From the NCBI RefSeq assembly GCF_900103985.1, contig NZ_FNIE01000011.1, positions 1 to 64,000 of the forward strand: a stretch of 64,000 nt of DNA, given 5' to 3'. Positions within the stretch are counted from its first letter, which is position 1. Every line of letters begins with the position of its first letter. This document shows, one piece after another, positions 11,031-19,810 of this stretch. The notes below the pieces were generated by a model. That model had not been told where the DNA came from, ran no database searches, and saw nothing but the letters and a program-made list of their open reading frames with translations. The position numbers were made by a program, and so were the translations under genes. This stretch comes from Actinacidiphila guanduensis (GTDB lineage: Bacteria; Actinomycetota; Actinomycetes; Streptomycetales; Streptomycetaceae).

Positions 11031-12838
11031 CAGGCTTCCTTCGTCTCGGAGGGGGGCGACTGGCGGCGGATCCGGCGCAACGGCGCCTTGACGCCCAGGC
11101 TCTCGGGGTTGAGCCCGGACCACTTGTGGCCCTTGGCGTAGAAGGGCCGGGTGGCGAGCATCGTCATCAGCGGCTTGGTGAACAGGAACACCACCGCGAC
11201 GTCGAGCAGCGTCGTCAGGCCCAGGGTGAAGGCGAAGCCGCGGACCTTGCCGACGGAGACCACGTAGAGGACGGCCGCGGCGAGGAAGGAGACGAAGTCC
11301 GACACCAGGATGGTGCGCCGGGCGCGCGGCCAGCCGCGGGCGACGGCCGGCTGCAGCGACCTGCCGTCGCGCAGCCCGTCGCGGATTCTCTCGAAGAAGA
11401 CGATGAAGGAGTCGGCGGTGATACCGATGGCGACGATGGCACCGCAGACCGCCGGCAGGTTCAGCGCGAACCCGATCGCCCGGCCGAGCAGGCACATGAT
11501 CGTGTAGGTCAGCGCGGCGGAGACCACGAGGCTGAGGACGGCGACGAAGCTCAGACCGCGGTAGTACGCCAGCAGGTAGATCACGACGAGGGCCAGGCCC
11601 ACCGCGCCGGCGATCAGGCCGCCGCGCAGCTGCTCGCCGCCGAGGGCGGCGGAGACCGTGGTCTTGTCGGAGATGTTGAAGGCCAGCGGCAGCGAGCCGT
11701 ACTTCAGCACGTTCGCCAGGTCCTCGGCGGACTGCTGGGTGAAGCTGCCGGAGATCTGGGCGGTGCCGGCGCTGAGGGTCTGGGAGACCGAGGGGGCCGA
11801 GACCACGTTGCCGTCGAGGTCGATGGCGAACTGGTTGTTCGGCTGCTGCTGCGCCGAGAGCGACTTGGTGACGTTGGTGAACTGGCTGGCGCCCTTGGAG
11901 TCGAAGCCGAGGTTCACCACCCAGCCGTCGCCGCCCTGGGTGTCGAAGTTGGCGTTGGCGCTGGTGACGCGCTTGCCGTCGATCAGGGACGGGCCGAGCA
12001 CGTACTTGATCCACTGCTTGTTGTACTGGCCGCAGGCGATCACCTTGTCGGTGGGCTTGGCGTTCTCGCTGATCGCGGCCCGCTGGGCGGGCTTGGTGCA
12101 GTCCAGCGCCTGGAACTTGGCCTGCAGGTCGGCCGGGATCGACAGGTCGCCGGTGCCGGCGGCCGGCGCCGTGGTGGCCGGGGGCGCCGCCGGGGCGGTG
12201 GTGGCCGGCGGGGCGGCGGGGGTCGTCGGCGTCGCGGTGCTGCCGGACTTCGTCAGCGCGCCGGTGACCGCGCGGCCCTGCGGGGTCGAGGTGCCGGTCG
12301 GCGTGCTCGACGTCTTTGGCGTGCCGGTGGACTTCGGGGTGGCGGTGCCGGACGGGGTGCTGGACGACTTCGGGGTGGCGCCGCTGCCCGTGGCGGACGG
12401 GCTCGGGGTGCTGGTCGGCTTGGTGGGCACGCCGTTGTCGTCGGCGAGGACCTGCCGGAAGTACAGCTGCGCGGTGGTGCCGACCTGCTTCTCGGCCTGG
12501 TCGGCGTTGGTGCCCTTGGGGATGTCGACGATGATGTTGTCGGACCCCTGGGTCTGCACCTCGGCCTCGGAGACGCCCAGCCCGTTCACGCGGTTGTTGA
12601 TGATGTTGACCGCGGTGTCCATGTTCTGCTTCGTGACCGCGCCGTGCTGGTCGGGCTTGGCGGTGAGCGTGATGCTCACACCGCCGGCGAGGTCGATGCC
12701 CAACCGGGGAGTGGTGTTGCCGGAGAGGAAGATCCCTCCGGTCAGCGCCACCAGGGCGATGAGGATCACGGCGAGGGCGCGGCCGGGGTACCCCTGGCTC
12801 CTTGAGGACCTGCTACGGCCCTTCTTGGCTGCTGCCAC
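11030..12838 (-). CDS. secD: Protein translocase subunit SecD
   Basis: 602 residues. TM1 (about 18-38, RALAVILIALVALTGGIFL) is followed by LGIDLAGGVSITL, the first periplasmic motif, and later by AINFNISDKTTVSAALGGEQL and the RND-like TM bundle with ITADSFIVFFERIRDGLRDG. A long Pro/Thr/Ser-rich insert (about residues 125-215) lies inside the first periplasmic domain and is much longer than in E. coli SecD. GTG at 12838 was chosen because it gives the VAAAKKGRSRS start and has GGGAGA upstream; a longer in-frame start at 12877 exists. It is the middle gene of yajC-secD-secF. Confidence 0.95.
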   Translation of the reverse strand: MAAAKKGRSRSSRSQGYPGRALAVILIALVALTGGIFLSGNTTPRLGIDLAGGVSITLTAKPDQHGAVTKQNMDTAVNIINNRVNGLGVSEAEVQTQGSDNIIVDIPKGTNADQAEKQVGTTAQLYFRQVLADDNGVPTKPTSTPSPSATGSGATPKSSSTPSGTATPKSTGTPKTSSTPTGTSTPQGRAVTGALTKSGSTATPTTPAAPPATTAPAAPPATTAPAAGTGDLSIPADLQAKFQALDCTKPAQRAAISENAKPTDKVIACGQYNKQWIKYVLGPSLIDGKRVTSANANFDTQGGDGWVVNLGFDSKGASQFTNVTKSLSAQQQPNNQFAIDLDGNVVSAPSVSQTLSAGTAQISGSFTQQSAEDLANVLKYGSLPLAFNISDKTTVSAALGGEQLRGGLIAGAVGLALVVIYLLAYYRGLSFVAVLSLVVSAALTYTIMCLLGRAIGFALNLPAVCGAIVAIGITADSFIVFFERIRDGLRDGRSLQPAVARGWPRARRTILVSDFVSFLAAAVLYVVSVGKVRGFAFTLGLTTLLDVAVVFLFTKPLMTMLATRPFYAKGHKWSGLNPESLGVKAPLRRIRRQSPPSETKEA

Positions 12839-12916
12839 CTTCTTGTTTCTCCCTGTCCTACCGCCCCGGGGCCGCACGGGCCCGCGGGGCGGCCACGAGT
12901 GAATGAAGCCGGACCC

Positions 12917-13417
12917 TTACTTGGCCGCGGAGCCGTCGTGCTCCCGGGCGGCCTCCGCGGGGGCGGAGCCGTCCTGCTCCGGCACCTCGTCGGCGGACTT
13001 GTCGAGGCTGACGTGCTCCCCGGCGGCCTGCTCGCCGTCCTCGACCGGGTTCGGCCGCGCACCCTCGTCCTCGGCGGCACTCGACGCGCCCTCCGAGTCG
13101 TCCGAGTCGTCGGCGTCCTCGGGGTCCTCCGGCTCGATGCCGTGCACGATCCGGTTGAACTCGTCCTCGGAGAGCACCGTGCCGACGGCGCTCTTGGCGA
13201 AGTGCGCGTGGACGCCGTCCGTGATCTCCAGCAGGACGGTCTCGTCACCCACTTCCTTGACGACGGCGTACATACCGCCGATCGTCCGGACGCCGGCGCC
13301 GGGCTCCAGCTGGCTGCGCATGTCCGCCGCCTGTCGCTGCTTGTTCTTCGCCGACCGCGTCATCATGTACATGACGCCGACGATCAGGATCAGGGGGAGG
13401 AGGATTCCGATGTTCAC
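12917..13417 (-). CDS. yajC: Preprotein translocase subunit YajC
   Basis: Small single-pass membrane protein of the SecDF-YajC complex, 166 residues. Residues 2-19 (NIGILLPLILIVGVMYMM) form the membrane segment, followed by the basic RSAKNKQRQAADMRSQLEPG and the conserved GAGVRTIGGMYAVV core. The last 70 residues are Asp/Glu/Ser-rich, an actinobacterial extension. Start is GTG at 13417 with GAAGGA about 11 bases upstream. The gap to secD is 78 bases and contains no terminator, so the three genes are probably co-transcribed. Confidence 0.93.
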   Translation of the reverse strand: MNIGILLPLILIVGVMYMMTRSAKNKQRQAADMRSQLEPGAGVRTIGGMYAVVKEVGDETVLLEITDGVHAHFAKSAVGTVLSEDEFNRIVHGIEPEDPEDADDSDDSEGASSAAEDEGARPNPVEDGEQAAGEHVSLDKSADEVPEQDGSAPAEAAREHDGSAAK

Positions 13418-13593
13418 GGTCTGGACATTCCTTCGCGCGGCCAACGTGGGGGATGGCCTGGATTTCGGGATGTGGGTGCCGATCCGGAGAGAAGGGCGTC
13501 GGCGGAGTCTAAGCGCTGGCTCGCCGTGGGAACAACGCCCAGCATCCCATGGGGGTTCCATATCGGATGGCTATCGGCCGAGTGTATCCGAGG

Positions 13594-14679
13594 TCAGGAG
13601 TCGAACAGTCCGCTCTGCCCCGATCCGTCACCACTCGTCCCCGCCCCTGCGGTACCCTGCGGCGGCACCAGCCCCAGGTGTGCCCACGCGGCAGGCGTGG
13701 CCACCCGTCCCCTGGGCGTACGCGCCAGCAGCCCCTCGCGGACCAGGAACGGCTCGGCGACCTCCTCGACGGTCTCCCGCTCCTCCCCCACCGCCACCGC
13801 CAGCGTCGACAGGCCCACCGGCCCGCCGCCGAAGAGCTTCAGCAGCGCCTGCAGCACCGCCCGGTCCAGCCGGTCCAGGCCCCGGCCGTCCACCTCGTAG
13901 ACCTCCAGCGCCTTCGCTGCCACCTCACGGGTGACCACGCCGTCCGCCCTGACCTGCGCGTAGTCGCGGACCCGGCGCAGCAGCCGGTTGGCGATGCGCG
14001 GGGTGCCGCGGGAGCGGCCGGCGATCTCGGCGGCCCCGGCGGTGTCGATTGTCACGTCGAGCAGCCCGGCCGACCGGTGGATCACCCGCTCCAGCTCCGC
14101 CGGGGCGTAGAACTCCATGTGGCCGGTGAAGCCGAACCGGTCGCGCAGCGGCGGCGGCAGCAGCCCGGCCCTGGTCGTCGCCCCGACCAGCGTGAAGGGC
14201 GGCAGCTCCAGCGGGATCGCGGTGGCGCCCGGCCCCTTGCCGACCACCACGTCCACCCGGAAGTCCTCCATCGCCATGTAGAGCATCTCCTCGGCCGGCC
14301 GGGACATCCGGTGCAGCTCGTCGAGGAAGAGCACCTCGCCCTCGGTGAGCGAGGACAGGATGGCCGCCAGGTCGCCCGCGTGCTGGATCGCCGGCCCTGA
14401 GGTGATCCGGATCGGCACGCCCATCTCGGCGGCGATGATCATCGACAGTGTCGTCTTGCCGAGGCCCGGGGCGCCGGAGAGCAGCACGTGGTCGGCGGTG
14501 CCGCCGCGGGCCCGGGCCGCCCGCAGCACCAGGTCCAGCTGCTGGCGGACCCGCTCCTGCCCGATGAACTCCCCCAGGTCCCGGGGCCGCAGCGCCGCCT
14601 CGACCGCCTGGTCCTCGCGGTCGGCGGCCGGCCCGACCAGCCTCTCGGCGCTCTCGGCGGCGGCATCGTCCCAGTTCAT
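13594..14679 (-). CDS. ruvB: Holliday junction branch migration ATPase RuvB
   Basis: AAA+ motor of the RuvABC resolvasome, 361 residues. Walker A GAPGLGKTTLS, Walker B VLFLDELHRMSR, sensor 1 LVGATTRAG and the arginine-finger GTPRIANRLLRRVRDYA are all present, with the C-terminal winged helix ending in RTPRGRVATPAAWAHLGL. ATG at 14679 (MNWDDAAAES) has GAGAGA upstream; the nine extra residues of the longer frame are unlikely. It lies 40 bases after ruvA in the order ruvC-ruvA-ruvB. Confidence 0.97.
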   Translation of the reverse strand: MNWDDAAAESAERLVGPAADREDQAVEAALRPRDLGEFIGQERVRQQLDLVLRAARARGGTADHVLLSGAPGLGKTTLSMIIAAEMGVPIRITSGPAIQHAGDLAAILSSLTEGEVLFLDELHRMSRPAEEMLYMAMEDFRVDVVVGKGPGATAIPLELPPFTLVGATTRAGLLPPPLRDRFGFTGHMEFYAPAELERVIHRSAGLLDVTIDTAGAAEIAGRSRGTPRIANRLLRRVRDYAQVRADGVVTREVAAKALEVYEVDGRGLDRLDRAVLQALLKLFGGGPVGLSTLAVAVGEERETVEEVAEPFLVREGLLARTPRGRVATPAAWAHLGLVPPQGTAGAGTSGDGSGQSGLFDS

Positions 14680-14719
14680 GGCAGGTCTCTCGGATCGGAC
14701 GGGCACGGGCTCGTACGGG

Positions 14720-15328
14720 TCAGCGGGTGCGGTTCAGGCTCTGCAGGGCGGCCCGCAGCAAGGTGCCCACCTGCGGCTCCTGCGCGGCCTCGGCCTGCGG
14801 GGTGACCGCCGCCACGGCCTCCTCGGCGTCCTTCGCGGTGTAGCCGAGGCCGGTGAGCGCGGCCAGCAGCTGCTCGCTCCAGGAGGCGGGCGCCGCCGCC
14901 ACCGCGCCCGCGCGCACCGCGCCGACGGGGGCCCCCAGCCGGTCGCGCAGCTCCAGCAGCAGCCGCTGGGCGCCCTTCTTGCCGATGCCGGGCACCGCCG
15001 TCAGCGCCTTCTCGTCGCCGGCGGCGACCGCGGCCCGCAGGGCGTCGGGCGCGTGGACGGCCAGGATGGTCTGGGCGAGCCGCGGCCCGACCCCGCTGAC
15101 GGTCTGCAGCAGCTCGAAGACCTGCCGCTCGTCGTCGTCGGCGAAGCCGTAGAGGGTCAGCGAGTCCTCGCGGACCACCAGGGAGGTGGCCAGCCGGGCG
15201 GGCTGCCCGATCCGCAGGGGCGCGAGGGTGCCGGGGGCGCACTGGACCGCCATGCCGATGCCGCCGACCTCGATGACCGCGCTGTCCGGGGCGAGGGCGG
15301 CGACCTGGCCGCTGACGAAGGCGATCAC
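14720..15328 (-). CDS. ruvA: Holliday junction branch migration protein RuvA
   Basis: 202 residues, forms the tetramer that binds four-way junctions and loads RuvB. N-terminal OB domain (VIAFVSGQVAALAPDSAVIEVGGIG), two helix-hairpin-helix motifs (TVSGVGPRLAQTIL and AVPGIGKKGAQRLLLELRD) and C-terminal RuvB-binding domain (ALTGLGYTAKDAEEAVAAV). GTG at 15328 overlaps the ruvC stop by four bases (GTGA) and has AGGAG upstream, so it is translationally coupled to ruvC. Confidence 0.97.
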   Translation of the reverse strand: MIAFVSGQVAALAPDSAVIEVGGIGMAVQCAPGTLAPLRIGQPARLATSLVVREDSLTLYGFADDDERQVFELLQTVSGVGPRLAQTILAVHAPDALRAAVAAGDEKALTAVPGIGKKGAQRLLLELRDRLGAPVGAVRAGAVAAAPASWSEQLLAALTGLGYTAKDAEEAVAAVTPQAEAAQEPQVGTLLRAALQSLNRTR

Positions 15329-15912
15329 GGGGCGGACTCCTGGGTGCGTGCGGTACGGGCCGTCCGGCCCGCGGGCTGGGCGTGCTGGGCGGCCTGGGCG
15401 GCCCGGTGGCTCGCCACGGCCTGCTGCAGGCGGTTGGTGGCGGGCGAGCGCCAGATGTGGCAGATGGCGAGCGCGAGGGCGTCGGCGGCGTCGGCCGGCT
15501 TGGGCGGGGCGTCCAGCCGCAGCAGCCGCGTCACCATGGCGCCGACCTGGTCCTTGCCGGCCCGGCCGCTGCCGGTGACGGCCGCCTTGACCTCGCTGGG
15601 GGTGTGCAGGTGCACCGGCAGGCCGCGCCGGGAGGCACACAGCAGGGCGACGGCGCTGGCCTGGGCGGTGCCCATCACGGTGCGCACGTTGTGCTGGCTG
15701 AAGACGCGCTCCACGGCGACGGCCTCGGGCCGGTGCTCGTCCAGCCAGCGCTCCAGGCCCTCCTCGATCTGCACCAGGCGCAGCCCCACGGGGGCGTCCG
15801 CGGGGGTGCGCACGACGCCGACGCCGACCATGGTGAGCGCCTTGCCGGGCACGCCGTCCACCACGCCGACCCCGCACCGGGTCAGCCCCGGGTCCACGCC
15901 CAGCACCCGCAT
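15325..15912 (-). CDS. ruvC: Crossover junction endodeoxyribonuclease RuvC
   Basis: Resolves Holliday junctions; 195 residues, RNase H fold. Catalytic acidic residues are in MRVLGVDPGLTRCG (Asp7), VAVERVF (Glu), and the C-terminal DAADALALAICH pair of aspartates. The last 30 residues are an Arg/Gln/Ala-rich tail. ATG at 15912 was chosen because it puts the first strand at the N-terminus. It is first in the ruvCAB operon and 164 bases downstream of yebC, with a terminator between. Confidence 0.96.
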   Translation of the reverse strand: MRVLGVDPGLTRCGVGVVDGVPGKALTMVGVGVVRTPADAPVGLRLVQIEEGLERWLDEHRPEAVAVERVFSQHNVRTVMGTAQASAVALLCASRRGLPVHLHTPSEVKAAVTGSGRAGKDQVGAMVTRLLRLDAPPKPADAADALALAICHIWRSPATNRLQQAVASHRAAQAAQHAQPAGRTARTARTQESAP

Positions 15913-15979
15913 GCCGCCCCCTTCAGCCCCGTGTCCGCGCCTGTTCGTGCAGGTTACCGGCAGTCGCCGACAAACACCG

Positions 15980-16013
15980 CAGGGGCCGGGCGGGTGTGTC
16001 CCGCCGGCCCCTG
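15980..16013 (-). terminator. Terminator between yebC and ruvC
   Basis: GC-rich hairpin, 15980-15994 pairing with 16000-16013 (14 pairs, one bulge, TGTGT loop), 64 bases downstream of the yebC stop on the minus strand. ruvC would then need its own promoter between 15913 and 15979. Confidence 0.6.
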
Positions 16014-16076
16014 TGAAGCAGCGTCGCCCGCCGCTGCGGTGACGTACCGTCAGCCCTGTGAGCCCCCCGGCTCCTG

Positions 16077-16829
16077 TCAGGCGTCGACCTTCTCCATGAC
16101 CTCGTCGGAGACGTCGAAATTGGCGAAGACGTTCTGGACGTCGTCGCTGTCCTCGAGCGCGTCGATCAGCCGGAAGATCTTGCGGGCGCCCTCCTCGTCG
16201 AGTTCCACCTGCATGGTGGGGACGAAGTTGGCGTCGGCCGAGTCGTAGTCGATGCCGGCCTCCTGGAGGGCCTTGCGGACCGGCACCAGGTCGGTGGCCT
16301 CGCTGATCACCTCGTAGGAGTCGCCGAGGTCGTTGACCTCCTCGGCGCCGGCGTCCAGGACCGCGCCCAGCACGTCGTCCTCGCCGAGGTCGCCCTTGGG
16401 GACGATCACGACGCCCTTGCGGTTGAACAGGTAGGACACCGAGCCCGGGTCGGCCATCGAGCCGCCGTTGCGGGTCATGGCGACCCGCACGTCGGAGGCG
16501 GCGCGGTTGCGGTTGTCGGTCAGGCACTCGATCAGGACGGCCACGCCGTTGGGCCCGTAGCCCTCGTACATGATCGTCTGGTAGTCGGCGCCGCCGGCCT
16601 CCTGGCCGGAGCCGCGCTTGACCGCGCTGTCGATGTTCTTGTTCGGCACCGACTGCTTCTTGGCCTTCTGGATGGCGTCGAAGAGGGTCGGGTTGCCGTC
16701 CGGGTCGGCACCGCCGGTGCGGGCCGCGACCTCGATGTTCTTGATCAGCTTCGCGAAGAGCTTGCCGCGCTTGGCATCGATCACGGCCTTCTTGTGCTTC
16801 GTCGTAGCCCATTTAGAGTGGCCGGACAT
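16077..16829 (-). CDS. YebC/PmpR/TACO1 family protein
   Basis: 250-residue protein of the YebC family. Starts MSGHSKWATTKHKKAVIDAKRGKLFAKLIKNIEVAAR, the family signature, with GGADPDGNPTLFDAIQKAKKQSVPNKNID, YEGYGPNGVAVLIECLTDN and a C-terminal LEDSDDVQNVFANFD. Older annotations call it a DNA-binding regulator; the homologues have since been tied to translation of difficult proline-rich stretches. The neighbour upstream is pdxT and downstream is ruvC, the usual actinobacterial order. ATG at 16829 is unambiguous. Confidence 0.93.
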   Translation of the reverse strand: MSGHSKWATTKHKKAVIDAKRGKLFAKLIKNIEVAARTGGADPDGNPTLFDAIQKAKKQSVPNKNIDSAVKRGSGQEAGGADYQTIMYEGYGPNGVAVLIECLTDNRNRAASDVRVAMTRNGGSMADPGSVSYLFNRKGVVIVPKGDLGEDDVLGAVLDAGAEEVNDLGDSYEVISEATDLVPVRKALQEAGIDYDSADANFVPTMQVELDEEGARKIFRLIDALEDSDDVQNVFANFDVSDEVMEKVDA

Positions 16830-16927
16830 CCGACAGTCTCCTTCGCGTCACCAGTGCTGCTGTTCTTCAGTGCTGTGCTTCGTCGTGGCTTCGTCGTCGT
16901 CGCGCGCACGATCCTACCGGGATACGG

Positions 16928-17521
16928 TCAGCTCCCCGCGCGCACAGCGGACACGAAGAGTTCATGCATCCGGTGGTCACCGGTCAGCTCCGGGTGGAAC
17001 GACGTCGCCAGCACCGCGCCCTGCCGCACGGCCACGATGTGGCCGCCGTACTCGGCGAGCACCTCGACGTCCGCGCCGACCGACTCCACCCACGGGGCGC
17101 GGATGAAGACGCCCTCCACCGGGCCGCCGGGCACCCCGCGCACCTCGACCTGGGCCTCGAAGGACTCGTTCTGCCGGCCGAAGGCGTTGCGCCGCACGAT
17201 CATGTCGATGCCGCCGAAGGTCTCCTGGCCGGAGCGGGGGTCGAGGATCTTGTCGGCGAGCATGATCAGGCCGGCGCAGGTGCCGTAGACGGGCAGGCCG
17301 GCCCGGATCGCCGCCCGCAGCGGCTCGGTCAGGCCGAACAGGGCGGCGAGCTTGGAGATCGTGGTCGACTCGCCGCCGGGTATCACCAGGCCGGCCAGTC
17401 CGGTCAGTTCCTCGGGGCGCCGGACCGGCACGGCCGCGGCGTCCGCCGCGGCCAGTGCCGCCAGGTGCTCCCGTACGTCGCCCTGCAGGGCCAGGACGCC
17501 GATGGTGGGAGTGCTCGTCAT
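16928..17521 (-). CDS. pdxT: Pyridoxal 5'-phosphate synthase glutaminase subunit PdxT
   Basis: Class I glutamine amidotransferase that feeds ammonia to PdxS; 197 residues. Motifs: GVLALQGDVREHL at the N-terminus, LVIPGGESTTI, the nucleophile in YGTCAGLIML (Cys near 83), and the His-Glu pair in SFHPELTGDHRMHELF. All catalytic residues are present. It starts 7 bases after the pdxS stop and forms an operon with it. Confidence 0.96.
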   Translation of the reverse strand: MTSTPTIGVLALQGDVREHLAALAAADAAAVPVRRPEELTGLAGLVIPGGESTTISKLAALFGLTEPLRAAIRAGLPVYGTCAGLIMLADKILDPRSGQETFGGIDMIVRRNAFGRQNESFEAQVEVRGVPGGPVEGVFIRAPWVESVGADVEVLAEYGGHIVAVRQGAVLATSFHPELTGDHRMHELFVSAVRAGS

Positions 17522-17528
17522 CGCTGCC

Positions 17529-18443
17529 TTACCAGCCGCGGTTCGCGTAGTGCTCGGACTCGGGCAGCACGTCGATGTTGATGCCGACCATGGCCTCGCC
17601 GAGGTTGCGGGAGGCGTCCGCGATGACCTTGGGGTCGTCGAAGAAGGTGGTCGCGCGGACGATCGCGGCGGCGCGCTTGGCCGGGTCGCCGGACTTGAAG
17701 ATGCCCGAGCCGACGAAGACGCCCTCGGCGCCGAGCTGGCGCATCAGCGCCGCGTCGGCCGGGGTGGCCACGCCGCCGGCGGAGAACAGCACGACCGGCA
17801 GCTTGCCCAGCTCGGCGACCTCCTTGACCAGCTCGTAGGGGGCGCGCAGCTCCTTGGCGGCCGCGTACAGCTCGTTGTTGTCCAGACCGCGCAGGCGGGC
17901 GATCTCGCCCTTGATCTGCCGCAGGTGGCGCACGGCCTCGACCACGTTGCCGGTGCCGGCCTCGCCCTTGGAGCGGATCATCGCCGCGCCCTCGGCGATC
18001 CGGCGCAGGGCCTCGCCGAGGTTGGTGGCGCCGCACACGAAGGGAGTGGTGAAGGCCCACTTGTCGGAGTGGTTGACCTCGTCGGCCGGGGTGAGGACCT
18101 CGGACTCGTCGATGTAGTCCACGCCCAGCGCCTGGAGCACCTGCGCCTCGACGAAGTGGCCGATGCGGGACTTGGCCATCACGGGGATGGAGACGGCGTT
18201 GATGATGCCGTCGATCATGTCGGGGTCGGACATCCGCGCCACGCCGCCGTCCTTGCGGATGTCGGCGGGCACCCGCTCCAGTGCCATCACGGCGACGGCG
18301 CCGGCGTCCTCGGCGATCTTCGCCTGCTCCGGCGTGACGACGTCCATGATCACGCCGCCCTTGAGCTGCTCGGCCATGCCGCGCTTGACGCGCGCGGTGC
18401 CGGTCTCCGGGGACGCTGCTGCGGGGGACGGGGTTGTGGACAC
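17529..18443 (-). CDS. pdxS: Pyridoxal 5'-phosphate synthase lyase subunit PdxS
   Basis: Builds PLP from ribose 5-phosphate, glyceraldehyde 3-phosphate and ammonia, as a dodecamer with PdxT. 304 residues, TIM barrel. The conserved QLKGGVIMDVVTPEQAKIAEDAGAVAVMALERVP contains the ring-forming Asp, the substrate lysine is in PVMAKSRIGHFVEAQ, and GEAGTGNVVEAVRH is the phosphate loop. ATG at 18443 is preceded by a reasonable GAGG. On the minus strand a near-consensus -10 GATAAT is at 18479-18484; the matching -35 is poor. Confidence 0.97.
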   Translation of the reverse strand: MSTTPSPAAASPETGTARVKRGMAEQLKGGVIMDVVTPEQAKIAEDAGAVAVMALERVPADIRKDGGVARMSDPDMIDGIINAVSIPVMAKSRIGHFVEAQVLQALGVDYIDESEVLTPADEVNHSDKWAFTTPFVCGATNLGEALRRIAEGAAMIRSKGEAGTGNVVEAVRHLRQIKGEIARLRGLDNNELYAAAKELRAPYELVKEVAELGKLPVVLFSAGGVATPADAALMRQLGAEGVFVGSGIFKSGDPAKRAAAIVRATTFFDDPKVIADASRNLGEAMVGINIDVLPESEHYANRGW

Positions 18444-18478
18444 GGTGACCTCACTCTTGACGAAAGCGGACGTTTACG

Positions 18479-18484
18479 ATTATC
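18479..18484 (-). promoter_or_regulatory. Putative -10 of the pdxST promoter
   Basis: GATAAT on the minus strand, 36 bases upstream of the pdxS start. No good -35 is seen at 16-19 bases; actinobacterial pdxST promoters are often activator (MocR/PdxR) dependent, so this would fit, but no operator is recognised. Confidence 0.4.
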
Positions 18485-18802
18485 GGCCAGGTGGGGGGGC
18501 TCGCGGAAAGGGCCAATCCCTTGCGGGTGGCTTTCGGGGGTGGACGGTGCCGTCCGTGGCTGCTGCTCGCCTTTCGCGGGAGGCCCGCGGTCCCCTTCCG
18601 CCTCACGGACCCCTCTCGCGGGAGCTCCCGCGAGCCCCCACGGCTCCCCGCCGCGAGGGTTCCTCGTACGGTGCCGGGTGCCGCCCGGTGACCCGTTGCC
18701 CGCGCCGTTCTCCCCCAGAGCTTCGTCCGGCGGTGCCCCCGGCGCCCCTTTCGGGTTGCCGTCTGCCCAACGGGGTTGTCTGCCGTCCCGAGGCCGGATC
18801 CG
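18485..18802. other. Non-coding stretch upstream of pdxS
   Basis: Part of the 572-base gap 18444-19015. GC-rich with several short frames of Arg/Pro/Gly-rich translation, none with a ribosome site or recognisable sequence. No gene supported. The remainder of the gap is the repeat at 18803-18916 and the promoter of the next gene. Confidence 0.5.
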
Positions 18803-18916
18803 GGTTGCTCGCGCAGTTCCCCGCGCCCCCATACAGCTTGCCCTTCGCGCGAAGGGTCAGGTTGATGGGGGCGCTGGGGGTACCTCCCAGGCGAAGCTCT
18901 GGGGGAGACAAGCCCA
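18803..18916. repeat. Intergenic palindromic element, partial copy B
   Basis: Contains the left arm GCTCGCGCAGTTCCCCGCGC, the GCCCTTCGCGC motif and the GGGGGTACCTCCCAGGCGAAGCTC motif region of the family, but the right arm GAACTGCGCGA is missing (replaced by GGGGGAGACAAGCCC), so this copy is truncated on the right. Confidence 0.7.
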
Positions 18917-19003
18917 GGCCCGGCGGCCGGGGACGGGAGAAGCCCCACGGCGGGTTGCCGTTTGTTGGGCGCCCGGTGGAAGGGTGGTGGGCCGGGAAGA
19001 CAC

Positions 19004-19009
19004 TAGGGT
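19004..19009 (+). promoter_or_regulatory. Putative -10 for a leaderless transcript
   Basis: TAGGGT ends six bases before the GTG at 19016. In actinomycetes this spacing between -10 and start codon usually means that transcription begins at the start codon (leaderless mRNA). No Shine-Dalgarno site is otherwise placed correctly. Confidence 0.45.
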
Positions 19010-19015
19010 GCGGGG

Positions 19016-19567
19016 GTGGTCACGTGGATCTGGGTTGCCCTGGCGGTTGTGGCGGTCGCGCTGTACCTGAGTTGGACGGCGGGCCGGCTGGACCGTCTGC
19101 ACGCGCGGATCGACGCCGCGCGTGCCGCGCTGGACGCGCAGTTGGTGCGGCGCGCCTCCGTCGCGCAGGAGTTGGCGACGGCCGGCGTACTCGACCCCGC
19201 CGCCTCGATCGTGCTGTACGAGGCCGCGCACGCCGCGCGCCAGGCCGAGGCGGAGCAACGCGAGGTCGCGGAGAGCGAGTTGAGCCAGGCGCTGCGGGCA
19301 GTCTTCGCCGAGCCCGACGCGGTGGCGGAGGTCCGTGCGGCCCCCGGCGGCACCGCCGCCATCGGTGAACTGACCCGTGCGGTACGGCGCGTGCCGATGG
19401 CTCGCCGCTTCCACAACGACGCCGTCCGCGCGGCCCGGGCGGTCCGCACCCACCGCGTCGTCCGCTGGCTCCGCCTCGCCGGCCACGCCCCCTTCCCCCT
19501 CGCCTTCGAGATGGACGACGAACCCCCCACCGCCCTCACCGCCGAAGGCGGCGCCACAGCACTCTGA
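19016..19567 (+). CDS. LemA-like small membrane protein, unknown function
   Basis: 183 residues. Residues 3-18 (TWIWVALAVVAVALYL) form one membrane segment, followed by a helical, Ala/Glu/Arg-rich domain (SWTAGRLDRLHARIDAARAALDAQLVRRA) that looks like the first LemA helix pair, then a conserved VRRVPMARRFHNDAVRAARAVRTHRVVRWLRLAGHAPFP segment. No catalytic motif. It lies between pdxS and pimA; from memory, mycobacteria have at this position a membrane protein with a similar N-terminus plus a NUDIX domain, which is absent here. Function unknown; cytoplasmic face of the membrane is likely. Confidence 0.8.
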   Translation: MVTWIWVALAVVAVALYLSWTAGRLDRLHARIDAARAALDAQLVRRASVAQELATAGVLDPAASIVLYEAAHAARQAEAEQREVAESELSQALRAVFAEPDAVAEVRAAPGGTAAIGELTRAVRRVPMARRFHNDAVRAARAVRTHRVVRWLRLAGHAPFPLAFEMDDEPPTALTAEGGATAL

Positions 19568-19658
19568 GTTCTTCACGGGGTGCGCCCCGTCTGCCCCTGT
19601 CCGCCGCCCCCGCCCCCAGGCCCGGCCCCTGGCTGGTGGGGGTGCCCCCTCTGGGGGA

Positions 19659-19736
19659 GCCGTTCCCCGCGCCCCTATGCGGCTTGCCCTTTGCGCGCAC
19701 GGCGAGGTGTATCACCTCAGGGGCGCGGGGAACGGC
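19659..19736. repeat. Intergenic palindromic element, copy C
   Basis: Perfect 18-bp inverted repeat (19659-19676, GCCGTTCCCCGCGCCCCT, with 19719-19736), with a second GAGGTG/CACCTC hairpin inside the loop. It sits between the convergent LemA-like and pimA genes (19567 and 19811) and can serve as a bidirectional terminator. Confidence 0.8.
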
Positions 19737-19810
19737 GCGCGCAACCGGCCGCCGGGGGGCAGGCGGCGACGGGACAGGAACCCCAACGGCGAGAAGCCGC
19801 CCCGTAACAG